Shown here piece after piece: positions 1 through 5,285 of a stretch of DNA of 5,285 nucleotides; the stretch's first letter is position 1; the number at the start of each line of letters is the position of its first letter. The position numbers were made by a program, and so were the translations under genes. This DNA is from an uncultured Anaerolineae bacterium (GTDB lineage: Bacteria > Chloroflexota > Anaerolineae > Anaerolineales > Villigracilaceae): contig CAIRYE010000414.1 of assembly GCA_903882765.1 (NCBI GenBank), positions 1 to 5,285 of the forward strand. The letters run 5' to 3'. The notes under the pieces were generated by a model. It saw only the letters and a program-made list of their open reading frames with translations. It did no database searches and was not told where the DNA came from.

Positions 1-291
1 AACCACTCCATTCTCGGCGGCTTGGGCACTTCAGTGGCCGAGGTAATGGCGGATAATGGGGTTGGCAAGAAATTGGTTCGCTTAGGGATTCCCGATGTAT
101 TTGCTCATGGCGCCAGCCGCCCCTACCTAATGAAAGAGTTAGGTTTGGACGCGATCGCCTTGGTTCGAGGTGTTGAAAGATTGCTCAGCGATAACCTTAA
201 CGCTGTTGTTGATCTCAAAATTAATGAAGAAGACCTACAGGCAGTCCGTTTGCAGGATGTTCATTCCTCCGCGAAGGCGGAAGCTCTATGA
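1..291 (+). CDS. Transketolase C-terminal subunit, 3' end only
   Basis: This is the last 96 codons of a gene that starts before the window; the frame is open from base 1, so no start codon can be assigned. It opens with NHSILGGLGTSVAEV, typical of the C-terminal domain of transketolase and DXP-synthase-like thiamine enzymes. LGIPDVFAHGAS and a YLMKELGLDA segment follow, matching the family's 'G(I/V)PD.F...GS...L....GLDA..I' end. Such domains partner a thiamine-diphosphate-binding N-terminal half in two-carbon ketol transfer. Whether the halves are separate subunits here is unseen; many bacterial catabolic operons split them, and the short tail fits that. The stop overlaps the next gene's start (ATGA at 288-291), implying translational coupling with the RuBisCO-like gene. 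That argues for a role in the same sugar pathway rather than the housekeeping pentose phosphate pathway. DXP synthase is an alternative, but it is less likely in this setting. Confidence 0.85.
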   Translation, partial: NHSILGGLGTSVAEVMADNGVGKKLVRLGIPDVFAHGASRPYLMKELGLDAIALVRGVERLLSDNLNAVVDLKINEEDLQAVRLQDVHSSAKAEAL

Positions 292-1433
292 GATTGCCGA
301 GTGTGGCAGTTAACTTATCAGGAAAACGATTCGTCGTTACCTATTCCATAGCTGCTTCTACTATTGAGGATGCCAATAAGAGGGCGGTCGATCTCGCTTT
401 GGAGCAGACGGTTGAGTTTCCGGCTGATCTGACCCCCGCGGGCGATATTACTGACCATATTGTTGGCCGAATTGAATCGATCGAAGCCCAAAACGAGAAG
501 TTTTTGGTTCGCATTAGCTACGCTGAAGAGACCGTTGGCGCTGAAACTACGCAATTCCTGAACGTGGTATTTGGCAATTCAAGCATTCAGCCCGGTATAA
601 GAGTGGAAGAATTTGAATTGTCCGAATCCATGAAAGCCCTGCGCGGACCCCGCTTTGGCCGCAATGGATTACGAAAATACTTGAACGCCCCTACCCGACC
701 GATGTTATGCACCGCCATCAAACCGATGGGGTATGGCCCGAAAGAATTAGCAAAACTTGCCTACCAGTTTGCCTTAGGCGGTATCGATATCATCAAAGAT
801 GATCACGGCTTGGCGGATCAGAACTTTTCTACCTATAACGAGCGGTTGGAACGCTGCGCGGACGCTGTTGCTGAAGCGAACCTAAAAACTGGATATAAAA
901 GTATTTTTATGCCTAACGTTTCTACCCACGCTGGGCTACTCCTTGAACGAGCGCAATTTGCTAAACAAAAAGGCGCTGGTGGTTTATTGGTTTGCCCCGG
1001 CCTAGTTGGTTGGGATACGATGCGAATGCTGGCGGACGATGACGCGCTTGGGCTTCCCATTATGAGCCACCCCGCGCTGATCGGATCGTTTACAACCTCC
1101 AAGGATTCGGGGATGTCGCATTACGCAGTGTACGGCCAGATGGCGCGCTTATTTGGCGCGGACGCAACCGTCTTCCCAAGTTGGGGCGGCCGCTTCAGCT
1201 TCTCAAAAGAAGAATGCGCGTCGATCGTTCGCGGCACAGAAGTGGAACTAGGGCAGATGGCGACCATCTTCCCAACCCCCGGCGGCGGTATGACCATGGA
1301 AAAGATCCCTGATATGCGTTCTGTGTACGGAAATGAAGTGATCTACCTGATTGGCGGCGGGTTGCACCGTCATAGCGACGACCTTGTGGCTAACTGCCAC
1401 TATTTTAGAGAATTCGTAGAAGGAATGGCCTAA
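288..1433 (+). CDS. RuBisCO-like protein (form IV large-subunit homologue)
   Basis: The 381-residue protein spans both RuBisCO large-subunit domains: an N-terminal alpha/beta domain (about 1-125) and a TIM barrel (about 135-381). By eye against spinach numbering, retained sites are E60 (E39), N123 (N97 in FGNSS), K175 (K145 in AIKPMG), the carbamylated K201 (K170), D203 (D172) and H294 (H261), plus the phosphate-binding GGG near 356-358. Changed sites are K177 to M147, E204 to H173, R295 to P262, loop-6 K334 to R302, and H327, which appears lost. So it should not fix CO2. Known RLPs catalyse enolisation, isomerisation or decarboxylation-type steps on phosphorylated ketoses, in methionine salvage or in D-apiose/isoapionate catabolism. 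The ATG overlaps the upstream stop and has GGAAG about 4 nt ahead; the next gene overlaps its stop by one base. Family assignment is firm; the exact substrate is unknown. Confidence 0.93.
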   Translation: MRLPSVAVNLSGKRFVVTYSIAASTIEDANKRAVDLALEQTVEFPADLTPAGDITDHIVGRIESIEAQNEKFLVRISYAEETVGAETTQFLNVVFGNSSIQPGIRVEEFELSESMKALRGPRFGRNGLRKYLNAPTRPMLCTAIKPMGYGPKELAKLAYQFALGGIDIIKDDHGLADQNFSTYNERLERCADAVAEANLKTGYKSIFMPNVSTHAGLLLERAQFAKQKGAGGLLVCPGLVGWDTMRMLADDDALGLPIMSHPALIGSFTTSKDSGMSHYAVYGQMARLFGADATVFPSWGGRFSFSKEECASIVRGTEVELGQMATIFPTPGGGMTMEKIPDMRSVYGNEVIYLIGGGLHRHSDDLVANCHYFREFVEGMA

Positions 1434-2563
1434 TGATCAAAATACTCGGACCCAACGACCCCGCGCTGGAAGCGTTATCTGAATCGATCAAGGAAAACCC
1501 TGGCCTTGAATGTGAATTGACCATCGTTGCCTGGGAAAATTATCGCGCCAAGCTGGACGAGACCTTGGCCTCCTCCGAACCTGAATTCGACGCGGTGTGT
1601 ATTCCGGGACACATTTGGCTGCCGCAATTAGCCAACGATGGTTTGCTAAAACCCTTTGACGGGCTCTTGCGCAATATTCCTCCATCTGTACTGAAAAACT
1701 ACGACGCTTCGGATGTCTTCCCATCTATTCGGGAGGAATGTCAATTTACAGGCGCGGATGGGGTTTCGAAGCAATTTGTGATGCCTTTGTTCACCGATGG
1801 CCACATCGTTTTCTATCGCAGCGATCTGGTTTCATTGCCCGAAGTGATCGCTCCATCGCAGTGGCATACCTATTTACAAGCCCTAACTTTACCGGATGGA
1901 GTCCATCCTTTTGCTATGAAAGCCCATAACTCCGAGATATTCCTTGATTTCTTACCCTATTTTTGGGATTTTGGGGCACAGTTGTGGGATGATAAGGGCA
2001 ACGCCCTTTTCAACTCAGAAGCCGGCGCTAAAGCTTTGGACTATTATGCCTCACTTCGCAAGTACTGCCCTGATAACACCGATACCTATGGTAACGGTGA
2101 GATCCTCGACGCGATCAATACCGGCAAAGTCGCCATAATCACCAGTTGGGGCGGCCAAGCCGCTGGTATCTTTGATAACAAAAACAATACCAATGCGGCT
2201 TCCATCAAAACTGCCGCGCTGCAAAACGCTTGGAACGCCACATGGGGAGTTACCATTCCCGCCAAGGCGAAAGATGAGAAAGCCGCCCAAACACTGGCGG
2301 TACTGATGCAGTTGATGGGCAAAGACGGTGATGCCAAGGTTACACGCATTGCCGGAAGTCCAGTTCGAATTTCGAGCTACAGTGAACAAGAAAAACAGAA
2401 ATATCCCTGGCTTCATTCTCAGCAGGCTTTGTTAGAAAACTGCCGAATGTTACCTGTTGACCCAGCTTTTGGAGCATACCTTGACGGGCTTTACAGTGGG
2501 GTGTATAAAACCTTTACTGGAAAAGAATCCGCCACATCAGCCTTGGCTGACGCGGCAAAGTAA
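1433..2563 (+). CDS. Family 1 solute-binding-protein homologue without signal peptide
   Basis: The 376-residue protein has the fold signature of ABC-type sugar-binding proteins (SBP_bac_1). Residues 52-77 (FDAVCIPGHIWLPQLANDG followed by LLKPFD) and 117-131 (VMPLFTDGHIVFYRSDL) are the usual lobe-1 segments. An NSEAGAKALDYYASL helix near 194-208 and ITSWGG near 236-241 follow, and the C-terminal lobe WGVTIPAK...AGSPVR is complete. It begins at mature-protein level (MIKILGPNDPALEAL): there is no Lys/Arg n-region, hydrophobic h-region or lipobox. Upstream DNA is RLP coding sequence, so no exporting leader could sit there. Five cysteines (27, 56, 103, 212, 337) also suit a reducing cytoplasm. The start overlaps the RLP stop (TAATG), with AAGGA upstream as ribosome-binding site. 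A cytoplasmic ligand-binding, carrier or sensor role in the RLP pathway is inference. No permease or ATPase gene is visible. Confidence 0.85.
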   Translation: MIKILGPNDPALEALSESIKENPGLECELTIVAWENYRAKLDETLASSEPEFDAVCIPGHIWLPQLANDGLLKPFDGLLRNIPPSVLKNYDASDVFPSIREECQFTGADGVSKQFVMPLFTDGHIVFYRSDLVSLPEVIAPSQWHTYLQALTLPDGVHPFAMKAHNSEIFLDFLPYFWDFGAQLWDDKGNALFNSEAGAKALDYYASLRKYCPDNTDTYGNGEILDAINTGKVAIITSWGGQAAGIFDNKNNTNAASIKTAALQNAWNATWGVTIPAKAKDEKAAQTLAVLMQLMGKDGDAKVTRIAGSPVRISSYSEQEKQKYPWLHSQQALLENCRMLPVDPAFGAYLDGLYSGVYKTFTGKESATSALADAAK

Positions 2564-2593
2564 AACCTTAATTCGCCTTATTCCCTCCTTTGT

Positions 2594-2627
2594 AATACAG
2601 CCCTGCAATTCGTTGCGGGGCTGTATT
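2594..2627 (+). terminator. Strong hairpin with UUCG loop ending the RLP operon
   Basis: AATACAGCCC (2594-2603) pairs perfectly with GGGCTGTATT (2618-2627). A T-G wobble (2604/2617) and GCAA/TTGC extend the stem to 15 pairs, closed on a TTCG tetraloop (2609-2612). It starts 30 bp after the stop of the solute-binding-protein gene. The tract after it (CATTAAC) is a poor T-run, so it may act as an imperfect intrinsic terminator or as a 3'-end stabiliser for the operon mRNA. Confidence 0.75.
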
Positions 2628-2794
2628 CATTAACGACCACTTTTTCGGTGTATTAACCCCATTCGATCGCGCCGCCCAAATAAAATGTATTAATTCAAGC
2701 TTTTGGTCATGAGAAAACAATTAGAGTCTGAACTTTCCCTGTCAAGGTTGAATTGTTATTTGCATTTCATTTGCGCAGATTGCGATTCTTCGAA

Positions 2795-2823
2795 TTGTAC
2801 AAATCGGAGTTTATTGGTAGGAT
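2795..2823 (+). promoter_or_regulatory. Weak candidate sigma-70 promoter for AHSA1-like gene
   Basis: TTGTAC (2795-2800) is followed after 17 bp by TAGGAT (2818-2823), with a TG one base upstream of the -10 (extended -10 type). Transcription would begin near 2830, giving a leader of about 40 nt. The -35 matches the consensus at only three positions, and AT-rich DNA gives such hits by chance. The call rests mainly on position: the gene follows a terminator and needs a promoter of its own. Confidence 0.22.
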
Positions 2824-2870
2824 TAGATGAACCAACCAATCATTTGCATTATTTCAAACAGGATCCCTTC

Positions 2871-3299
2871 ATGAATTTTTCCTATATTGCCAAAGCCAGC
2901 GTAAACATTAATTGTTCCCCGACAAAGATCTGGGAAGCTCTTACCGATCCAGAATTGATCAAACAATATTTATTCGGCACAGAAGTGACCACGAATTGGA
3001 TGGTAGGCAGCCCTATAACCTATAAGGGTGTTTGGAACGGACAGACTTACGAAGATAAAGGCATTATTTTGGAAATCGTGCCCGATAAGACGTTGATATC
3101 ATCCTACTGGAGTTCGATGGCGGGGTTGGAAGATGTGCCGGAAAATTACAAAACGGTGAAATATGAATTATCAAAGGTAGGAAACTTGACTACCCTAACT
3201 ATCACTCAAGATAACAACTCTACCCAAGAGGAGGCAGATCATTCCAAACAAAATTGGGACATCGTTCTGAGTGGGATCAAAAAGTTGGTTGAAAAATAA
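2871..3299 (+). CDS. SRPBCC/AHSA1-like domain protein
   Basis: From the ATG at 2871 the protein has 142 residues, the normal length for a stand-alone AHSA1-like (activator of Hsp90 ATPase homologue 1) START-fold protein. Visible family features are the first strand and turn (AKASVNINCSPTKIWEALTD), the LIKQYLFG segment and the GSPITYKG.WNG..YEDKG strand pair. ILEIVPDKTLISSYWS follows, then the C-terminal helix QNWDIVLSGIKKLVEK. I prefer 2871 because the fold begins there and AGGA (2860-2863) lies 7 nt upstream; an in-frame TTG at 2703 would add an unrelated tail. The family forms a hydrophobic ligand-binding cavity, and most bacterial members have no known substrate; a cytoplasmic location is inferred from the absence of a signal peptide. 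It stands alone between two terminators and is visibly AT-richer than its neighbours, so separate acquisition is possible. A link to the flanking pathways is not supported. Confidence 0.85.
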   Translation: MNFSYIAKASVNINCSPTKIWEALTDPELIKQYLFGTEVTTNWMVGSPITYKGVWNGQTYEDKGIILEIVPDKTLISSYWSSMAGLEDVPENYKTVKYELSKVGNLTTLTITQDNNSTQEEADHSKQNWDIVLSGIKKLVEK

Positions 3300-3321
3300 A
3301 TACCTGTGTTCTCTCGGCATA

Positions 3322-3353
3322 AAAAATCAGGGATTTGATAATCCCTGATTTTT
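3322..3353. terminator. Bidirectional intrinsic terminator between convergent genes
   Basis: TCAGGGAT (3327-3334) pairs with ATCCCTGA (3341-3348) around a six-base loop, and the flanking A-run (3322-3326) and T-run (3349-3353) extend the stem to 13 pairs. On either strand the GC-containing stem is followed by a U-rich tract. It lies 22 bp after the AHSA1-like stop and 35 bp after the mtnA stop on the other strand, so one element can end both transcripts. Confidence 0.9.
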
Positions 3354-3388
3354 ATTTTCCAAACAAGCGAGGCATCTTGCGTAGCAGA

Positions 3389-4471
3389 CTATCGTTTTAC
3401 CAGCTTGGGCAGGCTCTCTTCGTAGGGGGGATAAGCTATACCGTTTTCTGTAATGATGGCTGTGATGAGGGTGTGGTCGGTCACATCAAAAGCGGGGTTA
3501 TAGACCTTTACCCCAGCGGGAGCCATTGGTTTGGCATACCATTTGCTGGTCACTTCCTCGGGTTTGCGCAGCTCAATATGGATACCGTCACCGGTCTCGG
3601 TGTTAAGGTCGATGGTTGAGGTTGGCGCGAAAACGTAAAAAGGAATGCCATAGTGTTTGGCTAAGATGGCGAGACCGGAGGTTCCGATCTTGTTTGCGGC
3701 ATCACCGTTGGCGGCCACACGATCGCAGCCAACCAGGGCGGCGTTCACCCAGCCGTTCTTCATGGTGATGGATGCCATATTGTCGCAGATAAGGGTTACA
3801 TCAATGCCGGCGGCTTGCAGCTCGAAAGTTGTGAGGCGTCCGCCTTGATTGAGTGGTCGGGTTTCATCGGCAAAGACCTTGAAACCATAGCCCTTGGCTT
3901 GACCGAAGTACATTGGGGCGGTGGCGGTTCCGTAACGGGCGGTAGCGAGGGTACCAGCATTGCAGTGAGTAATTAGGCCCATTCCTGGTTTGAGTAAAGT
4001 AAGGCCGTACTCACCGAGCGAGCGGCAAACCTGTTCATCCTCTGCCCGAATGGCAAGTGATTCAGCTTTGAGGGCAGCCACAAGGGCGGGAACATCAAGA
4101 TCGGGGTTATCCGTTACTACTTTTTCCATTCTGTCCAAAGCCCAAAATAGGTTCACAGCGGTTGGGCGTGAACTGGCTAGGTATTCCTTCGCCTTTCGAG
4201 TTTCTGAGGCAAATTGGCTATAATTTTGGCGGATATTTGCGCTTAGAATGTTCTTGGCGGCAAGGTAATACCCAAACGCGGCCGCGATGCCGATAGCGGG
4301 AGCGCCCCTTACGCGCAGCTCGTAAATGGCTTCCCAAATACCTTCTTGGGTAGTTAATTTTAGGTATTTGGTTTCATTTGGGATCAGGGTTTGGTCGAGC
4401 AAGATCAAAGCGTTGTTCTCGTCATCCAGTTTAACGCTTTCGATCGCTAAGATATCATTTGTTGATGGCAT
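3389..4471 (-). CDS. mtnA: S-methyl-5-thioribose-1-phosphate isomerase
   Basis: This enzyme of the methionine salvage pathway converts the aldose 5-methylthioribose 1-phosphate to 5-methylthioribulose 1-phosphate in the cytoplasm. The 360-residue product is full length for MtnA (eIF2B-alpha-related). Motifs include LLDQTLIP (24-31), RGAPAIG (55-61), THCNAG with the catalytic Cys170 and ETRPLNQG (203-210). DNMA (230-233) and [15 protein letters not shown] (250-264), with the catalytic Asp250, follow. These two residues correspond to Cys160 and Asp240 of Bacillus subtilis MtnA. Residue 249 is Cys where Ala is common. I chose the ATG at 4471-4469 because GGAG lies 6 nt upstream. An in-frame ATG at 4528 would add 19 residues encoded by a terminator-like hairpin. 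The gene follows mtnK on the same strand, supplying its next reaction. No gene for the following step (such as mtnB) is in the window. Confidence 0.96.
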   Translation of the reverse strand: MPSTNDILAIESVKLDDENNALILLDQTLIPNETKYLKLTTQEGIWEAIYELRVRGAPAIGIAAAFGYYLAAKNILSANIRQNYSQFASETRKAKEYLASSRPTAVNLFWALDRMEKVVTDNPDLDVPALVAALKAESLAIRAEDEQVCRSLGEYGLTLLKPGMGLITHCNAGTLATARYGTATAPMYFGQAKGYGFKVFADETRPLNQGGRLTTFELQAAGIDVTLICDNMASITMKNGWVNAALVGCDRVAANGDAANKIGTSGLAILAKHYGIPFYVFAPTSTIDLNTETGDGIHIELRKPEEVTSKWYAKPMAPAGVKVYNPAFDVTDHTLITAIITENGIAYPPYEESLPKLVKR

Positions 4472-4481
4472 TTGTAACTCC

Positions 4482-4523
4482 AAAAAATTGGCCTGAGACA
4501 GGGTGCTCCTCTGTTTCAGGCCA
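4482..4523 (-). terminator. Terminator or attenuator hairpin between mtnK and mtnA
   Basis: Read on the minus strand, TGGCCTGA (4523-4516) pairs with TCAGGCCA (4496-4489). After one A-C mismatch, ACAG pairs with CTGT around a nine-base loop (4510-4502). Two bases later comes a run of six Ts (4487-4482), giving a classic intrinsic terminator shape. It lies just after the mtnK stop and ends a few bases before the mtnA ribosome-binding site GGAG. There is no room for a promoter between the T-run and the mtnA ATG, so transcripts reaching mtnA must read through it. Confidence 0.75.
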
Positions 4524-4539
4524 TTCATAGATCAAAGGT

Positions 4540-5285
4540 TTAGAACTGTTTGGCCGTTTGCAGTAATTCGTTGAGAAAGGCTTTACCGTCCTGATAATTG
4601 TTGCGCTGCTTGATGAAGTTCTTTGCCGCGGAAAGGCAAATGCGTTCGGCTCGCAAACGGGGTTTTTCTTCCGAAATGGAGGTGATATCTTTTACATGAG
4701 CCAAGCCTAAGGTACGGCGGGAAAGCTCAAGGCCAGCCACCGCGGCTGTATCCCGCATCACGCCCATCAAATACCATTCGGCAAAACCAGGTTCTTTGGC
4801 CGAAATCTCGGTTACGTTCTCTTTCCATGACTTCATAAACTTGGCGTTGAACATATCTACAACTTCCACGATCGTTTTCTCAACCCAGCCACAGAATTTT
4901 GCCTTTTCAGCTGGGTCGGTGATCGTTGCATCACCATGAGCCCAGGCGAAGATGAGGTTGGCGACAATGTTGCCGGTGTCGTAGCCGATGGGGCCGTAGA
5001 AGGCGAACTCGGGATCGATGATCTTGGTTGCTTCTTGCTTGATAAAGATGGAACCGGTGTGCAGATCACCATGAATGAGCGCTTGGGCATTGGTGAGAAA
5101 TTCAAATTTCAGCTTGGCGGCTTCCAAACGTAGGGCGGCATCGCCATAAACATTTTCCTTTACCCAAGCCAAATTGGCGGGGGTAACATCATTTCGGCCT
5201 TTGTAATCGTTGAATGGCTCGGTGTAAACCAAGTCTTCGGTAATTTCACACAGTTCCGGGTTGATGTATCGCTTCACCAAATCTT
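4540..5285 (-). CDS. mtnK: 5-methylthioribose kinase, C-terminal part
   Basis: This enzyme phosphorylates 5-methylthioribose with ATP to give 5-methylthioribose 1-phosphate, the substrate of the neighbouring mtnA product. About 248 codons are visible and the frame is open to the window end, so the N-terminal ATP-binding lobe (about 150 residues, judged from a family length near 400) lies outside. The kinase signature is intact. HGDLHTGSIF (from about 5073 downward) holds the catalytic-loop Asp, and DPEFAFYGPIGYDTGN (from about 5016 downward) holds the metal-binding D.E residues. A YLMGVMRDTAAVAGLELSRRT region follows, also typical of MtnK. It resembles aminoglycoside phosphotransferase and choline kinase relatives, but the DPEFAFYGP motif favours MtnK. 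The stop at 4540-4542 is followed by the hairpin preceding mtnA. Both genes share a strand and consecutive reactions, so they probably form one transcription unit with a regulated junction. Confidence 0.95.
   Translation of the reverse strand, partial: DLVKRYINPELCEITEDLVYTEPFNDYKGRNDVTPANLAWVKENVYGDAALRLEAAKLKFEFLTNAQALIHGDLHTGSIFIKQEATKIIDPEFAFYGPIGYDTGNIVANLIFAWAHGDATITDPAEKAKFCGWVEKTIVEVVDMFNAKFMKSWKENVTEISAKEPGFAEWYLMGVMRDTAAVAGLELSRRTLGLAHVKDITSISEEKPRLRAERICLSAAKNFIKQRNNYQDGKAFLNELLQTAKQF

Larger units (their letters stand above)
2564..2870. other. Intergenic region between RLP operon and AHSA1-like gene
   Basis: This gap of about 307 bp holds the 2594-2627 hairpin and then about 240 bp of AT-rich DNA. 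The frame of the next gene stays open back to a TTG at 2703. However, the 56 residues that this would add (rich in Cys, Ser and Asn) resemble no part of the SRPBCC fold, so I read the stretch as non-coding leader. I saw no tRNA, no recognisable riboswitch and no long repeat. Apart from a weak promoter candidate at 2795-2823, nothing else here can be supported. Confidence 0.6.

Noticed and set aside
151..158. GCGATCGC, the cyanobacterial HIP1 octamer.
   Set aside because: I noticed only one copy, within coding sequence; cyanobacterial genomes carry many, so it is no evidence of origin.
288..1433. A genuine CO2-fixing RuBisCO large subunit.
   Set aside because: At 381 residues it is short of the roughly 460-475 of true large subunits, and several catalytic positions (K177, E204, R295, H327, K334) are replaced. 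No small subunit or phosphoribulokinase is visible.
2051..2416. A 121-residue open frame on the minus strand inside the solute-binding-protein gene.
   Set aside because: It lies entirely antisense to a convincing coding gene, resembles no family and overlaps another antisense frame there; it is a shadow of the real gene.
2703..2870. An N-terminal extension of the AHSA1-like protein from the TTG at 2703.
   Set aside because: The extra 56 residues do not resemble the fold, and the ATG at 2871 has its own ribosome-binding site and begins exactly where the domain begins.
2628..2870. A SAM or other riboswitch in the leader before the AHSA1-like gene.
   Set aside because: I could not identify conserved riboswitch cores or a terminator/anti-terminator pair; only weak short inverted repeats are present.
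3335..3619. Plus-strand frames across the mtnA gene.
   Set aside because: These are antisense shadows of mtnA; the first also begins inside the bidirectional terminator.
4472..4528. A 19-residue N-terminal extension of MtnA from the ATG at 4528.
   Set aside because: The segment coincides with a terminator-like hairpin, while the downstream ATG at 4471 has a well-spaced GGAG and gives a standard-length protein.

Overview
The window looks like bacterial chromosome of mid-range GC content. It carries five protein-coding genes, two of them cut by the window edges. Nothing fixes the taxon. The mix of a split transketolase, a RuBisCO-like protein, a family 1 sugar-binding-type protein and an MtnK/MtnA pair would suit an anaerobic heterotroph such as a Chloroflexota (Anaerolineae-like) bacterium, but this is a low-confidence guess. 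No mobile element, CRISPR array, tRNA or rRNA was seen.

Bases 1-2563 (+ strand) are a tightly coupled three-gene operon. It holds the 3' end of a transketolase C-terminal subunit, a form IV RuBisCO-like protein (RLP), and a family 1 solute-binding-protein homologue with no signal peptide. The junctions are ATGA and TAATG overlaps. A long UUCG-loop hairpin (2594-2627) closes the operon. The layout suggests catabolism of an unusual sugar or sugar acid, in which the RLP does an enolisation or C-C bond step and the transketolase recycles carbon. The solute-binding protein appears to have been retained in the cytoplasm, which is the oddest point in the window.

Bases 2564-2870 are a non-coding gap of about 300 bp holding that terminator and a weak candidate promoter. 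A monocistronic, visibly AT-richer SRPBCC/AHSA1-like gene follows (2871-3299). A symmetric hairpin with an A-run on one side and a T-run on the other (3322-3353) separates it from the convergent gene.

Bases 3389-5285 (- strand) hold the methylthioribose salvage pair: mtnK (5' end outside the window) followed by mtnA. Together they convert 5-methylthioribose to 5-methylthioribulose 1-phosphate. A terminator-like hairpin with a six-T tract lies between them, ending just before the mtnA ribosome-binding site. It shows that the true mtnA start is the downstream ATG and raises the possibility of attenuation.

The best leads are the transketolase/RLP/cytoplasmic binding-protein operon, and its closeness to mtnK-mtnA, since some RLPs act on methylthioribulose-phosphate intermediates.
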